Source: Candidatus Thalassarchaeaceae archaeon
Lineage (GTDB): Archaea > Thermoplasmatota > Poseidoniia > Poseidoniales > Thalassarchaeaceae
Reading direction: 5' to 3'
DNA length: 5,793 nucleotides
NCBI GenBank assembly: GCA_029250425.1
Contig: JAQXFF010000266.1
Coordinates: 1-5,793 of the forward strand
How positions within the stretch are numbered: the first letter of the stretch is position 1; each line of letters begins with the position of its first letter. Of the stretch, positions 1 to 5,557 are shown one piece after another. Below the pieces are notes generated by a model that made no database searches, was not told where the DNA came from, and saw only the letters and a list, made by a program, of their open reading frames with translations. The translations under genes and the position numbers were made by a program.

Positions 1-1184
1 ATGGTATTGATTTGCTCTTGTGTCCATCCTGCCCCGAGTAGTTGTTCATCGGTCCATTCTGGCGCTTCACTTTCGATTTGTTCGGGTTCTTCAGTAGGCA
101 TATCTGTATCCCCTTCTGTTTCTACTGGAGTGGGGTCTGCGACTACATCATCCTGCTCTGGAGTTGCTGCAGCCTCAGCCAAGGTTGGACCCTCGGCATC
201 TGGAGTATCTGCATCTTCAGGTGTATCAATTTCAGGTACACCCAACTGTTCACCTCTTTGCTCAGTTTCTGCCGCTTCAAGAACTTCTTCCTCGACCTTC
301 TTCTCAGGACGACCTTCTGGATATTTGAGGGTCTTGAATGCCTTACCTGTTTTCTGCGCGCCAATGAATGCAAAACCCGCCAATAAGAAAGTGATGAGGC
401 CTACTGGTATGGTAAACATACGTGGCCAATAAACCGCCACTTCCACGTCCATAGTTGCCTTAATTCCCTGTTCATGGGTCGCAATAGGTTCTACCCACTC
501 AACAAGGATACATTTCTGACCTGGCTGTGTATACAGAGTGAATTCTACGCTCTGCCCTACGCCAAGATCCACTTCACTCAGATGCCAAGATTCTGCAGAT
601 AATTCTTCGTGAGCTGGCAAAACACCACAATTCCCGTCAAACATACCTGCTTTGAAATGTGAAGAACCTGCACCTCGATATGACACGAAGGTAACATCTA
701 CACGAACTGCAGAGGTTGAGCCCATGTCAGGTAGCGGTGGAGGAATGTAGATGTTCATATGTGCAGAACTTGCATTCGTAGAACCATCCCAAATTTTGTC
801 ACGATATTCATTGTCTCCACCATCACGGACCCAAGCCTCGGCATCACCTGGTCCCATCATCGCTTGTGGATTCTCGGAAACATCTCCATGGATTGGCCCC
901 GGGAAAAATGAAAATACACCCAAAATAACTGTGACGGCTAAGAATAAATATACATTGATTCGAGCACTATTGCGTTTTTTCTCAAGCATCTCAAGACGAT
1001 CTTCACGATCTTGTCTGCGAGAGCGGGCATCCTCAATCTCAGCGAGGGGGTCAAATTGAGCGGGATTAACGGTAGCAGGAGGGCCACTAGGGCCGGCTAT
1101 CGGGGGTCCAGATGGACCGGCTACATCAGGGGCCCCTGAGGGGCCAGCGACGGGTGGGCCAGAGGGGCCAACGACGGGTTGCAT
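1..1184 (-). CDS. Two-pass membrane protein with collagen-like N-terminus and acidic tail (3' end off window)
   Basis: An uninterrupted minus-strand frame of 394 complete codons runs from ATG at 1184 to the left edge without a stop, so the C-terminus is missing. In order: four GPSGPP-type units (residues 6-36); a charged, probably coiled segment (about 48-75, with RSRRQDR and EKKR); a membrane helix (about 77-95, NVYLFLAVTVILGVFSFF); an outer domain of about 160 residues with two cysteines (C186, C224) that could form a disulfide; a second membrane helix (about 257-275); a short basic patch (KTGKAFKTLK); and a Glu/Pro/Asp-rich tail from about 290. The last residues read TDEQLLGAGWTQEQI. Basic residues before helix 1 and after helix 2 suggest that both ends are cytoplasmic (inference). 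I do not recognise the outer domain, and the function is unknown. The ATG at 1184 is preferred because the GPSGPP repeats begin just after it; an in-frame GTG at 1208 would add eight residues. The gene is divergent from rimK. Confidence 0.85.
   Translation of the reverse strand, partial: MQPVVGPSGPPVAGPSGAPDVAGPSGPPIAGPSGPPATVNPAQFDPLAEIEDARSRRQDREDRLEMLEKKRNSARINVYLFLAVTVILGVFSFFPGPIHGDVSENPQAMMGPGDAEAWVRDGGDNEYRDKIWDGSTNASSAHMNIYIPPPLPDMGSTSAVRVDVTFVSYRGAGSSHFKAGMFDGNCGVLPAHEELSAESWHLSEVDLGVGQSVEFTLYTQPGQKCILVEWVEPIATHEQGIKATMDVEVAVYWPRMFTIPVGLITFLLAGFAFIGAQKTGKAFKTLKYPEGRPEKKVEEEVLEAAETEQRGEQLGVPEIDTPEDADTPDAEGPTLAEAAATPEQDDVVADPTPVETEGDTDMPTEEPEQIESEAPEWTDEQLLGAGWTQEQINT
1077..1169 (-). 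repeat. Four tandem GPSGPP (collagen-like) coding units
   Basis: Within the N-terminus of the membrane protein, GPSGPP, GPSGAP, GPSGPP and GPSGPP occur at residues 6, 14, 23 and 31, so the period is 8, 9 and 8 residues with V/I-A between units. At DNA level two units contain perfect inverted repeats: GGTCC-AGAT-GGACC (1105-1118) and GGCCCC-TGA-GGGGCC (1131-1145). The region is much richer in GC than the rest of the gene. The repeat resembles Gly-X-Y collagen-like low complexity but is too short to imply a triple helix. Confidence 0.85.
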
Positions 1185-1316
1185 GAATTGTCGACTACCG
1201 GATGCCACTTCAAAGCCTCGCTTCTCGCACGCGCGCGGGCGTGTGCGTAGGCGAGCGCGCGGTCAAGCGGTTTTCGTGCGTAGGACTCAAAACGGAAGCG
1301 GTTCCGCCCAGATTCG
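1185..1316. promoter_or_regulatory. GC-rich divergent spacer between the membrane-protein gene and rimK
   Basis: This 132-bp spacer must hold the 5' signals of two divergent genes. It contains an alternating purine-pyrimidine stretch (1226-1237, then 1239-1248) with the inverted pair CGCAC (1226-1230) and GTGCG (1243-1247). It also has the direct repeat AAGCGGTT at 1265-1272 and 1296-1303, with starts 31 bp apart, and a perfect inverted repeat CGGAA-GCGG-TTCCG (1293-1306) that ends 10 bp before the rimK ATG. No convincing archaeal TATA box lies about 26 bp upstream of either start; a weak CTTTGAAG-like stretch lies near 1208-1215 for the minus gene. An operator role for the repeats is inference. 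Confidence 0.4.
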
Positions 1317-2588
1317 ATGACCCTACGCGTAGCCATCCTGTCTCGCGGGCCCAGGCTATACTCTACAAGACGACTTGTGGATGAAGCAAATGCACTCGGA
1401 TGTTCGGTCGATGTATTGGATCCTATGAAGCTCTCCGTAACGGTCGGAAACGATGGGCGACGTATCCTACATGAGGGTTGGAATGTTGAAGTTGATGCTG
1501 TCATTCCTCGAATTGGATACTCGATTACCAGTCATGGTGTTGCAATTGCTCGTCAATTTGAACGAATGGGTACCTATGTTGCCAACAGCAGCGAAGGAAT
1601 CCAGAACAGTCGCGACAAATTGCACGCAGCCCAAGTGCTCTCAGCAAATCATATTCCCGTACCAACAACAGCACTGGTTCGTGATTGGCGTGATGTGGAG
1701 AGGGCTATTCGCCAAGTTGGTGGTGTACCTTGCGTCATCAAGGCTCCCGAAGGAACACAAGGGACTGGCGTATACCTAGCGCACACCGAACGAGAAGCGC
1801 ATGAACTTGCATGGAAGGTACTGGAAGATACTGAACGTGTTCTTGTTCAAGAATACATTCAGGAAAGTCATGGCCGTGACATTAGAGTTCTCGTAGTGGG
1901 TGGTAAAGTTGTTGCATCAATGAGGCGGAGGGCTCACGGACGAGAGTTCAGATCAAATTACCACTTGGGTGGCACTGTTGAAAATGTCAATTTACCAGAT
2001 GACTATGCCCGTATCGCTTGCAAAGCAGCACGATTACTAGGATTGGATGTAGCTGGAGTTGATTTGCTTGAATCATCCAGAGGACCTCTACTTCTCGAAG
2101 TCAACTCTAGTCCTGGGCTGGAAGGCATCGAGAAGGCGACTGGTGTCAATGTCGCAGGCCACATTATGGCTCACGTTGTAGAGTCTCACGCTTTCACCCC
2201 ACTCGATTTGAATCAATTGCTTTCAAACAAGGAAGGCCATGGTACACTTTCATTGAAAGTACGACGCTACCCGGAACTGATTGGTCGTCGACTTGATGAT
2301 TTGATGACATTTGATGAAGATGGTACTATCGCTGCTATCGGGCGCGCAGGGGCACACATTTGGAATCCATCTGGTGATTTGGTACTTCGAGAAGCTGATG
2401 AACTTATTTTCTATGGAGAAATTGAGGTCCTGCATCAACGTATCAGACCATTGATTCAACAAACAATTGATGCCCGCTTCACAGCACCTGAAAAGCCACA
2501 ACCGTGGAATGTGGGCATCATGCCTGAAAACGAGGCTGCTTGGGCTGCACAAGTTCCTGAAAATCATTGGCGATATCGGCGCCGCTGA
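1317..2588 (+). CDS. rimK: RimK-family ATP-grasp amino-acid ligase fused to an RCK_C (TrkA-C) domain
   Basis: The 423-residue product is close to bacterial RimK over residues 1-290. It opens with RVAILSRGPRLYSTRRL, then IPRIG (63-67), a DK pair (100-101), the ATP-grasp loop IKAPEGTQGTG (141-151) with K142, VQEYI (177-181), DIRVLVVGG (188-196), the D249 region, and LLLEVNSSPGLEG (258-270), which supplies the metal-binding E261 and N263. All core ATP-grasp landmarks are present. RimK relatives join an amino acid, typically glutamate, to a carboxyl group via an acyl-phosphate. The E. coli substrate is ribosomal protein S6, which archaea lack, so the substrate here is unknown. Residues about 303-380 (TLSLKVRRYPELIGRRLDDL ending GDLVLREADELIFYG) match the RCK_C domain of K+-transport regulators, suggesting small-ligand control. 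About 40 further residues follow. E. coli RimK, at 300 residues, lacks this extension. The start is set by the RimK-like N-terminus. Other RimK-like ligases (LysX, MptN, CofF) remain possible in function. Confidence 0.93.
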   Translation: MTLRVAILSRGPRLYSTRRLVDEANALGCSVDVLDPMKLSVTVGNDGRRILHEGWNVEVDAVIPRIGYSITSHGVAIARQFERMGTYVANSSEGIQNSRDKLHAAQVLSANHIPVPTTALVRDWRDVERAIRQVGGVPCVIKAPEGTQGTGVYLAHTEREAHELAWKVLEDTERVLVQEYIQESHGRDIRVLVVGGKVVASMRRRAHGREFRSNYHLGGTVENVNLPDDYARIACKAARLLGLDVAGVDLLESSRGPLLLEVNSSPGLEGIEKATGVNVAGHIMAHVVESHAFTPLDLNQLLSNKEGHGTLSLKVRRYPELIGRRLDDLMTFDEDGTIAAIGRAGAHIWNPSGDLVLREADELIFYGEIEVLHQRIRPLIQQTIDARFTAPEKPQPWNVGIMPENEAAWAAQVPENHWRYRRR

Positions 2589-2731
2589 TACGTCTGGCAT
2601 TTTGAAACCACACCTCATCAGGGCGGATAATCCGATTGACCCTGCGTAGCATTGATACCCTCACCCCCTGACTGCCGAATCCCTTCGGGGATGGGATTGC
2701 AGGGGCCACTTGGCCCTAGGACGGTAGCAGT
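2589..2731 (+). other. Spacer before xerA with nested and competing hairpins
   Basis: This 143-bp gap between two co-directed genes has no credible ORF. It holds a palindrome CGGAT-A-ATCCG (2624-2634). From 2665 to 2716 there are several complementary pairs: CCCCTG (2665-2670) with CAGGGG (2700-2705); AATCCC (2678-2683) with GGGATT (2693-2698); ATCCC-TTCG-GGGAT (2679-2692), a C(UUCG)G tetraloop hairpin if transcribed; and GGGCC-ACTT-GGCCC (2703-2716). The first and last stems share 2703-2705 and exclude each other, as do the two central ones. It does not fold as a tRNA by eye. It could be a structured leader, the end of the rimK transcript, a small RNA, or a protein-binding palindrome. No TATA-like box is visible before xerA. 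Confidence 0.4.
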
Positions 2732-3799
2732 ATGCAGGATGGAAATCAAAGGAAAACAACAGTAAATAATTGGTCAGAATCAGTAAGAGGGGGTCGTTTT
2801 GCCACCCCTTTTTCAGAAGAAGAATTGGGTGTTCCATTTGGATTGCCAAGCCGATTGACACGTTTGGCAGATTTGCCATGGAATGGTTGTTATGAAATGC
2901 AATTGGCTAGTGAAAAGAAAAGTAAGCATACCCTTCGATCCTATCGAACCGCAACCAAACAATTCCTGACTACTGTACTTCCGGGTGAATTGCCCCCCTC
3001 TTGGGATGCTTTGCAAAACATCTCTGTGAATGAAATTGCTCGGTGGGTTGACCCCAATAATGGTCGCCTTGATCTCTGGGTCCAATCAATTTCACATCTT
3101 GCATCAGCAACAATCAATGCTCGTTTGGCATCGGTTAGCCATCTCTTGAACTGGGTTGGACACCGTGTACCAGATTGGGTTACTCGTCCTCAAAAAGGCC
3201 GAAGTTTGCCAAAAACTCTCACGCATCGAGAGGTTGAACGATTGAAGGAAGCCTGTGCAACCAGTGAAAACCCATTTGCCAATGTCGTTGTCACAATCTT
3301 CCTTGATACAGGAATGCGAGTTTCTGAACTTTGTGCTCTAGATCGTTCATCGGTAGATCTGGATGATTTGTCCGCAACTGTACGTGAAGGAAAAGGTGGT
3401 AAAGACCGTCTAGTTCTATTCACTGAATCTACCGTTGATGCTATTGAGGCCTATAGCCGTGTACGAGAACAAATCATATCTCGACACGTTCCTTCCGATA
3501 CGCATCGTGATGCACTCATTCTAAATCGGCGTGGTCGACGATTGACACCTCGAGCAGTCCAGAAATTGATGGATGTACTTGCAGATGCTTCTGACATCCC
3601 TCGCTCAAAACTGAGCCCTCACACATTGCGGCATAATTTTGCCACGGGATTATTGGAAAATGGAGTCGATCTTGTCAGTATCCAAAGGCTTCTAGGGCAC
3701 GCGAATATTTCTACAACTCGCGTCTATCTTGAAATCGGTGATCAAAGTCTTCGGGAAATCTACCATCGTGCACAACGCGGAAGACATGAAATTGAATGA
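2732..3799 (+). CDS. xerA: XerA-type tyrosine recombinase (integrase family)
   Basis: The 355-residue product is a Xer-like site-specific recombinase. It cuts and rejoins DNA through a covalent 3'-phosphotyrosine, and family members resolve chromosome dimers at dif sites. The N-terminal SAM-like DNA-binding domain spans about 48-150 (KHTLRSYRTATKQF, then ATINARLASVSHLLNWV). The catalytic domain carries all six expected residues: R196 in DTGMRVSEL, K221 in GKGGKDR, H297 and R300 in HTLRHNFAT, H323 in LLGHANISTT, and the nucleophile Y332. A complete active site and no adjacent phage or transposon genes favour the housekeeping archaeal XerA over a mobile integrase. The first about 45 residues precede the usual SAM-like start and are an extension relative to typical Xer proteins. 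ATG at 2732 is the first start after an in-frame TAG at 2717; an internal Met at residue 56 would cut into the domain. The gene converges on the HhH gene with 5 bp between stops. Confidence 0.93.
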   Translation: MQDGNQRKTTVNNWSESVRGGRFATPFSEEELGVPFGLPSRLTRLADLPWNGCYEMQLASEKKSKHTLRSYRTATKQFLTTVLPGELPPSWDALQNISVNEIARWVDPNNGRLDLWVQSISHLASATINARLASVSHLLNWVGHRVPDWVTRPQKGRSLPKTLTHREVERLKEACATSENPFANVVVTIFLDTGMRVSELCALDRSSVDLDDLSATVREGKGGKDRLVLFTESTVDAIEAYSRVREQIISRHVPSDTHRDALILNRRGRRLTPRAVQKLMDVLADASDIPRSKLSPHTLRHNFATGLLENGVDLVSIQRLLGHANISTTRVYLEIGDQSLREIYHRAQRGRHEIE

Positions 3800-3804
3800 A
3801 GTAT

Positions 3805-4272
3805 TCAATCTCGTTTTTTGATCCGTTTCAAAAGATCTTTCAATGAAGGTGTCGCAATTGTTCGACTCTTGACCTCGACTGTTTTGTTATCCTTCTTGGT
3901 TACAGATGCCTTCTTTTTGGAAGATTTCTTCTTTGCTGGAATCGCTTTCTTTGCCTTGGCTTTACCCTTTGCAGCTGCAGTTTTAGCAGATATTGCAATG
4001 GTCTTTGCCTTGGCTGCAGCCTTCTTAGGTGCCGCCTTTGCTTTGGCTGCGACTTTTTTACTGGTGCTCTTGGCTGCTGCAGCAACCAATTTGGTTGCCA
4101 TTCCTGAGGTTAAACCTGCAGAAAGCAACTTTTTCGTACTTGCTTTAGCCAATTGGTTGGCTGTTCGTATGCCCGAATTGACCAACTTTTGTGCTGTTGA
4201 TTTACCAACGCCTGGTACCGCTTGTAAATTTGCAATTGCCTTGTCATCGCCAGAGGCCTTTTTCTTCGCCAC
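3805..4272 (-). CDS. Helix-hairpin-helix protein with histone-H1-like Lys/Ala tail
   Basis: Starting from GTG at 4272 the product is 155 residues, beginning (M)AKKKASGDDKAIANL. Residues about 13-65 form a helix-hairpin-helix domain of the HhH_5/RadA-N-terminal kind: LQAVPGVGKSTAQKLVNSGI, then a second helix pair ending LTSGMATKLVAAA. Such domains bind the DNA backbone non-specifically. From about residue 68 to 125 the chain is almost all K, A and S (KKVAAKAKAAPKKAAAKAK, AAAKGKAKAKK), as in histone H1 tails and basic-tailed bacterial HU proteins. The C-terminus ends in SLKDLLKRIKKRD. The likely role is a small abundant DNA-binding or nucleoid protein (inference). The start is uncertain. GTG 4272 has a GGAG 8 nt upstream, gives an AKKK-type N-terminus and leaves promoter room. 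ATG at 4365, or GTG at 4368, would add 31 or 32 plausible residues (LREEEQLQYVRRF) but leave only about 25 bp to the divergent gene. Confidence 0.82.
   Translation of the reverse strand: MAKKKASGDDKAIANLQAVPGVGKSTAQKLVNSGIRTANQLAKASTKKLLSAGLTSGMATKLVAAAAKSTSKKVAAKAKAAPKKAAAKAKTIAISAKTAAAKGKAKAKKAIPAKKKSSKKKASVTKKDNKTVEVKSRTIATPSLKDLLKRIKKRD
3811..3820 (+). terminator. T6 tract, possible archaeal terminator of xerA
   Basis: The run of six T at 3814-3819 begins 15 bp after the xerA stop codon and has no stem before it. Archaeal transcription can terminate at T-runs without a hairpin. The tract also lies inside the last codons of the convergent gene (KKRD end), so it may simply reflect Lys codons on the other strand. 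Confidence 0.35.
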
Positions 4273-4390
4273 GTTTCCCGCTCCAAACCGTACAAAACGT
4301 CGAACGTATTGAAGTTGTTCTTCTTCTCGCAAGGTAAAGAGCGAGTAGGGGGAGGTGTTGGACATCACGGAAAGGGTTGAACAAAATACG
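4273..4390. promoter_or_regulatory. Divergent start region between the HhH gene and the acidic-tail gene
   Basis: With the preferred starts (4272 minus, 4391 plus) this is a 118-bp divergent promoter region. On the minus strand TTTTGTA (4297-4291) sits about 19-25 nt before GTG 4272, a weak box-A-like element, and GGAG lies 8 nt before it. On the plus strand the SD-like GGAGGTG (4351-4357) has no usable in-frame start 5-9 nt downstream: the GTG at 4355 overlaps it, and the TTG at 4358 follows it without a spacer. No good TATA box precedes ATG 4391. Part of this stretch is coding if the HhH gene starts at 4365. Confidence 0.3.
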
Positions 4391-5284
4391 ATGGAAAATC
4401 ATCTATTTGCGCAGGTTCGTTCAGGTAATCCCGAAATGAAAATCGATGGTGATGGTAGATTACGTCACTCAAATTATCCAGGTACTGAAGGAAGTCTATA
4501 TCTCGGAGATGTGGGTGATGCGCTTCTTCGTTGCTTTGGAGCGCACGAACCGCCGCGTGTTACAGAAATTCCCGGTTTTGATCAACAAATATGGAGAATT
4601 GTTGTCTCTGACCCCGAATTGACTGTTACCTTAGAAAGCCGTTCTTATTGGGGATTTGGTTTATTTTCATCGTGCTTTCTAAATTCGATTCAAATGATTG
4701 GGCCGCTCAATCGGCGTGCAAGATTGATTTTCGATTTGTGTGCAGCCCTAGGAAGAAACCCCTGGGAAGCCAAATGGATTGGATGGTTTGCAAAAGCGAC
4801 CGAAACTTCTGCAACTGCTGAGAAAACCAAATGGGAATCGCTAATCGAACGTGGTCGTACAGATTTAATTGATTCAATCGAGGCAGTTCGCTCAAAAGCT
4901 CGTGATTTAGAAAAGAAATTACCTGTACTAGCAGAAGACGCGGCAAAAGGTTGGGATATTGAATTCGCGCTTGAAGAAATAAATGTGGCATTGTCTGAAT
5001 GCGATATGGCAAATGACGCCTTGCATGATCGTTCAGCAACTGGCGTTGAACGAGCACTTGCTCGTGCCGAGGCACATATCATCGAAGCGGATCCAAGAAC
5101 AGAGGTTGCGGCTCAGCATTCTGGGGGCAGCGTCTTGGAAGAAATGGCAGCCATAGAAGCTGATGATCTTGATTTCTCTGATACCATTCTTGAACTTGAT
5201 GAATTGCCCCAAGAGGTTGAAATGAATCAAGACGCAATAGCGCAGGATAATATCCCCTTTGTCGACCTCTCCGAAGAGGAGTGA
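4391..5284 (+). CDS. Unrecognised soluble protein with helical middle and acidic C-terminus
   Basis: From ATG 4391 the product is 297 residues; a GTG at 4355 would add 12. I do not recognise the family. Residues 1-130 look like a folded domain with alternating hydrophobic strands and aromatic motifs (SLYLGDVGDALLRCFG, IWRIVVSDPELTVTLESRSYWGFGLF, NPWEAKWIGWFAKAT). Residues about 145-235 are charged and helical with heptad-like spacing (IEAVRSKARDLEKKLPVL, FALEEINVALSECDMANDAL), suggesting a helical bundle or coiled coil. The last about 50 residues are strongly acidic (ADDLDFSDTILELDELPQE, ending DLSEEE). There is no signal peptide and no clear membrane segment. It is divergent from the HhH/H1-like gene and convergent with secG, with stop codons abutting. 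The acidic tail could serve protein contacts or mimic nucleic acid (inference). Confidence 0.85.
   Translation: MENHLFAQVRSGNPEMKIDGDGRLRHSNYPGTEGSLYLGDVGDALLRCFGAHEPPRVTEIPGFDQQIWRIVVSDPELTVTLESRSYWGFGLFSSCFLNSIQMIGPLNRRARLIFDLCAALGRNPWEAKWIGWFAKATETSATAEKTKWESLIERGRTDLIDSIEAVRSKARDLEKKLPVLAEDAAKGWDIEFALEEINVALSECDMANDALHDRSATGVERALARAEAHIIEADPRTEVAAQHSGGSVLEEMAAIEADDLDFSDTILELDELPQEVEMNQDAIAQDNIPFVDLSEEE
5266..5279. terminator. Small hairpin at a convergent gene junction
   Basis: The sequence CCTCT-CCGA-AGAGG forms a perfect 5-bp stem with a 4-nt loop, just before the shared TGATCA (5282-5287) that supplies both stop codons of the convergent genes. It could mark the 3' ends of both transcripts. 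It lies inside the DLSEEE codons and has no adjacent T-run, so it may be coincidental. Confidence 0.25.
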
Positions 5285-5491
5285 TCAGAAGCCTGTCAAT
5301 TGTGCCCAAGCCCACTGTAGGACACCATGATTAAGCAAGTAAATCACTATACTGACAGAAATACAAGCGAAGTAAAGTGTTCCTTTAGAAATTTGGATTG
5401 CGTCTTCGCTCTCCTCATCGAAATAGCGAATGAGACCTGCGGCCTGCTGGATGTTTGGGCCACCCTTCTTCTTCGACTTCTTTACAGCCAT
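5285..5491 (-). CDS. secG: Preprotein translocase subunit Sec61-beta (archaeal SecG)
   Basis: The 68-residue product has the archaeal Sec61-beta pattern: a basic N-terminus (MAVKKSKKKGG), the conserved amphipathic stretch AAGLIRYFDEESEDAIQIS (residues 17-35), then one C-terminal membrane helix (about 37-56, GTLYFACISVSIVIYLLNHG) and a short tail. Sec61-beta is the small tail-anchored subunit of the SecYE-beta protein-conducting channel in the cytoplasmic membrane; its basic N-terminus faces the cytoplasm. Length is slightly above usual because of about 12 residues after the helix. The ATG start is unambiguous from the KKSKKK N-terminus. A box-A-like GAAATAC lies 23-29 nt upstream, consistent with a leaderless transcript. 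Its stop abuts that of the convergent acidic-tail gene. Confidence 0.93.
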   Translation of the reverse strand: MAVKKSKKKGGPNIQQAAGLIRYFDEESEDAIQISKGTLYFACISVSIVIYLLNHGVLQWAWAQLTGF

Positions 5492-5513
5492 GCGATTCGC
5501 CGACCCGCCTTTC

Positions 5514-5520
5514 GTATTTC
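5514..5520 (-). promoter_or_regulatory. Possible box A (TATA-like) element of secG
   Basis: On the minus strand GAAATAC lies 23-29 nt before the secG ATG, the distance expected for a leaderless archaeal promoter. The match to an archaeal TATA box is weak, and the call rests mainly on position. The 66-bp gap to the upstream gene leaves room for an independent promoter. Confidence 0.33.
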
Positions 5521-5557
5521 AAGACGCCGAATCCAAAATTATTGGAAAATTCCTCTT

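Noticed and set aside
1..432. Plus-strand Ser/Cys-rich ORF of 143 residues
   Set aside because: It lies antisense to the acidic tail and second membrane helix of the minus-strand gene, whose frame is open for 394 codons with a sensible domain order. The Ser/Cys bias is a mirror of Glu/Asp/Ala codons.
1121..1504. Minus-strand ORF of 127 residues across the divergent spacer
   Set aside because: It overlaps the well-supported rimK start antisense and the GPSGPP gene in another frame, and its Arg/Ala-rich middle reflects only the GC-rich spacer.
2518..2709. Minus-strand ORF of 63 residues covering the spacer before xerA
   Set aside because: It overlaps the end of rimK antisense, has no recognisable domain or promoter, and its length is within chance for this base composition.
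2589..2731. Possible tRNA or dif site in the hairpin-rich spacer
   Set aside because: No cloverleaf with a T-loop GTTCRA-type motif could be built on either strand, and no 11-6-11 imperfect inverted repeat typical of dif stood out; the palindrome CGGATAATCCG is too short.
2732..3799. Recombinase as the integrase of a mobile element
   Set aside because: No flanking direct repeats, tRNA gene, phage or plasmid genes are visible, and the neighbours are chromosomal. A housekeeping XerA fits better, though the window is short.
3818..4312. Plus-strand ORF of 164 residues that looks like a hydrophobic membrane protein
   Set aside because: It is the antisense of the Lys/Ala-rich tail: Lys codons read backwards as Phe/Leu and Ala codons as Ala/Gly/Cys. 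The minus-strand frame has a recognisable HhH domain, so this is a shadow.
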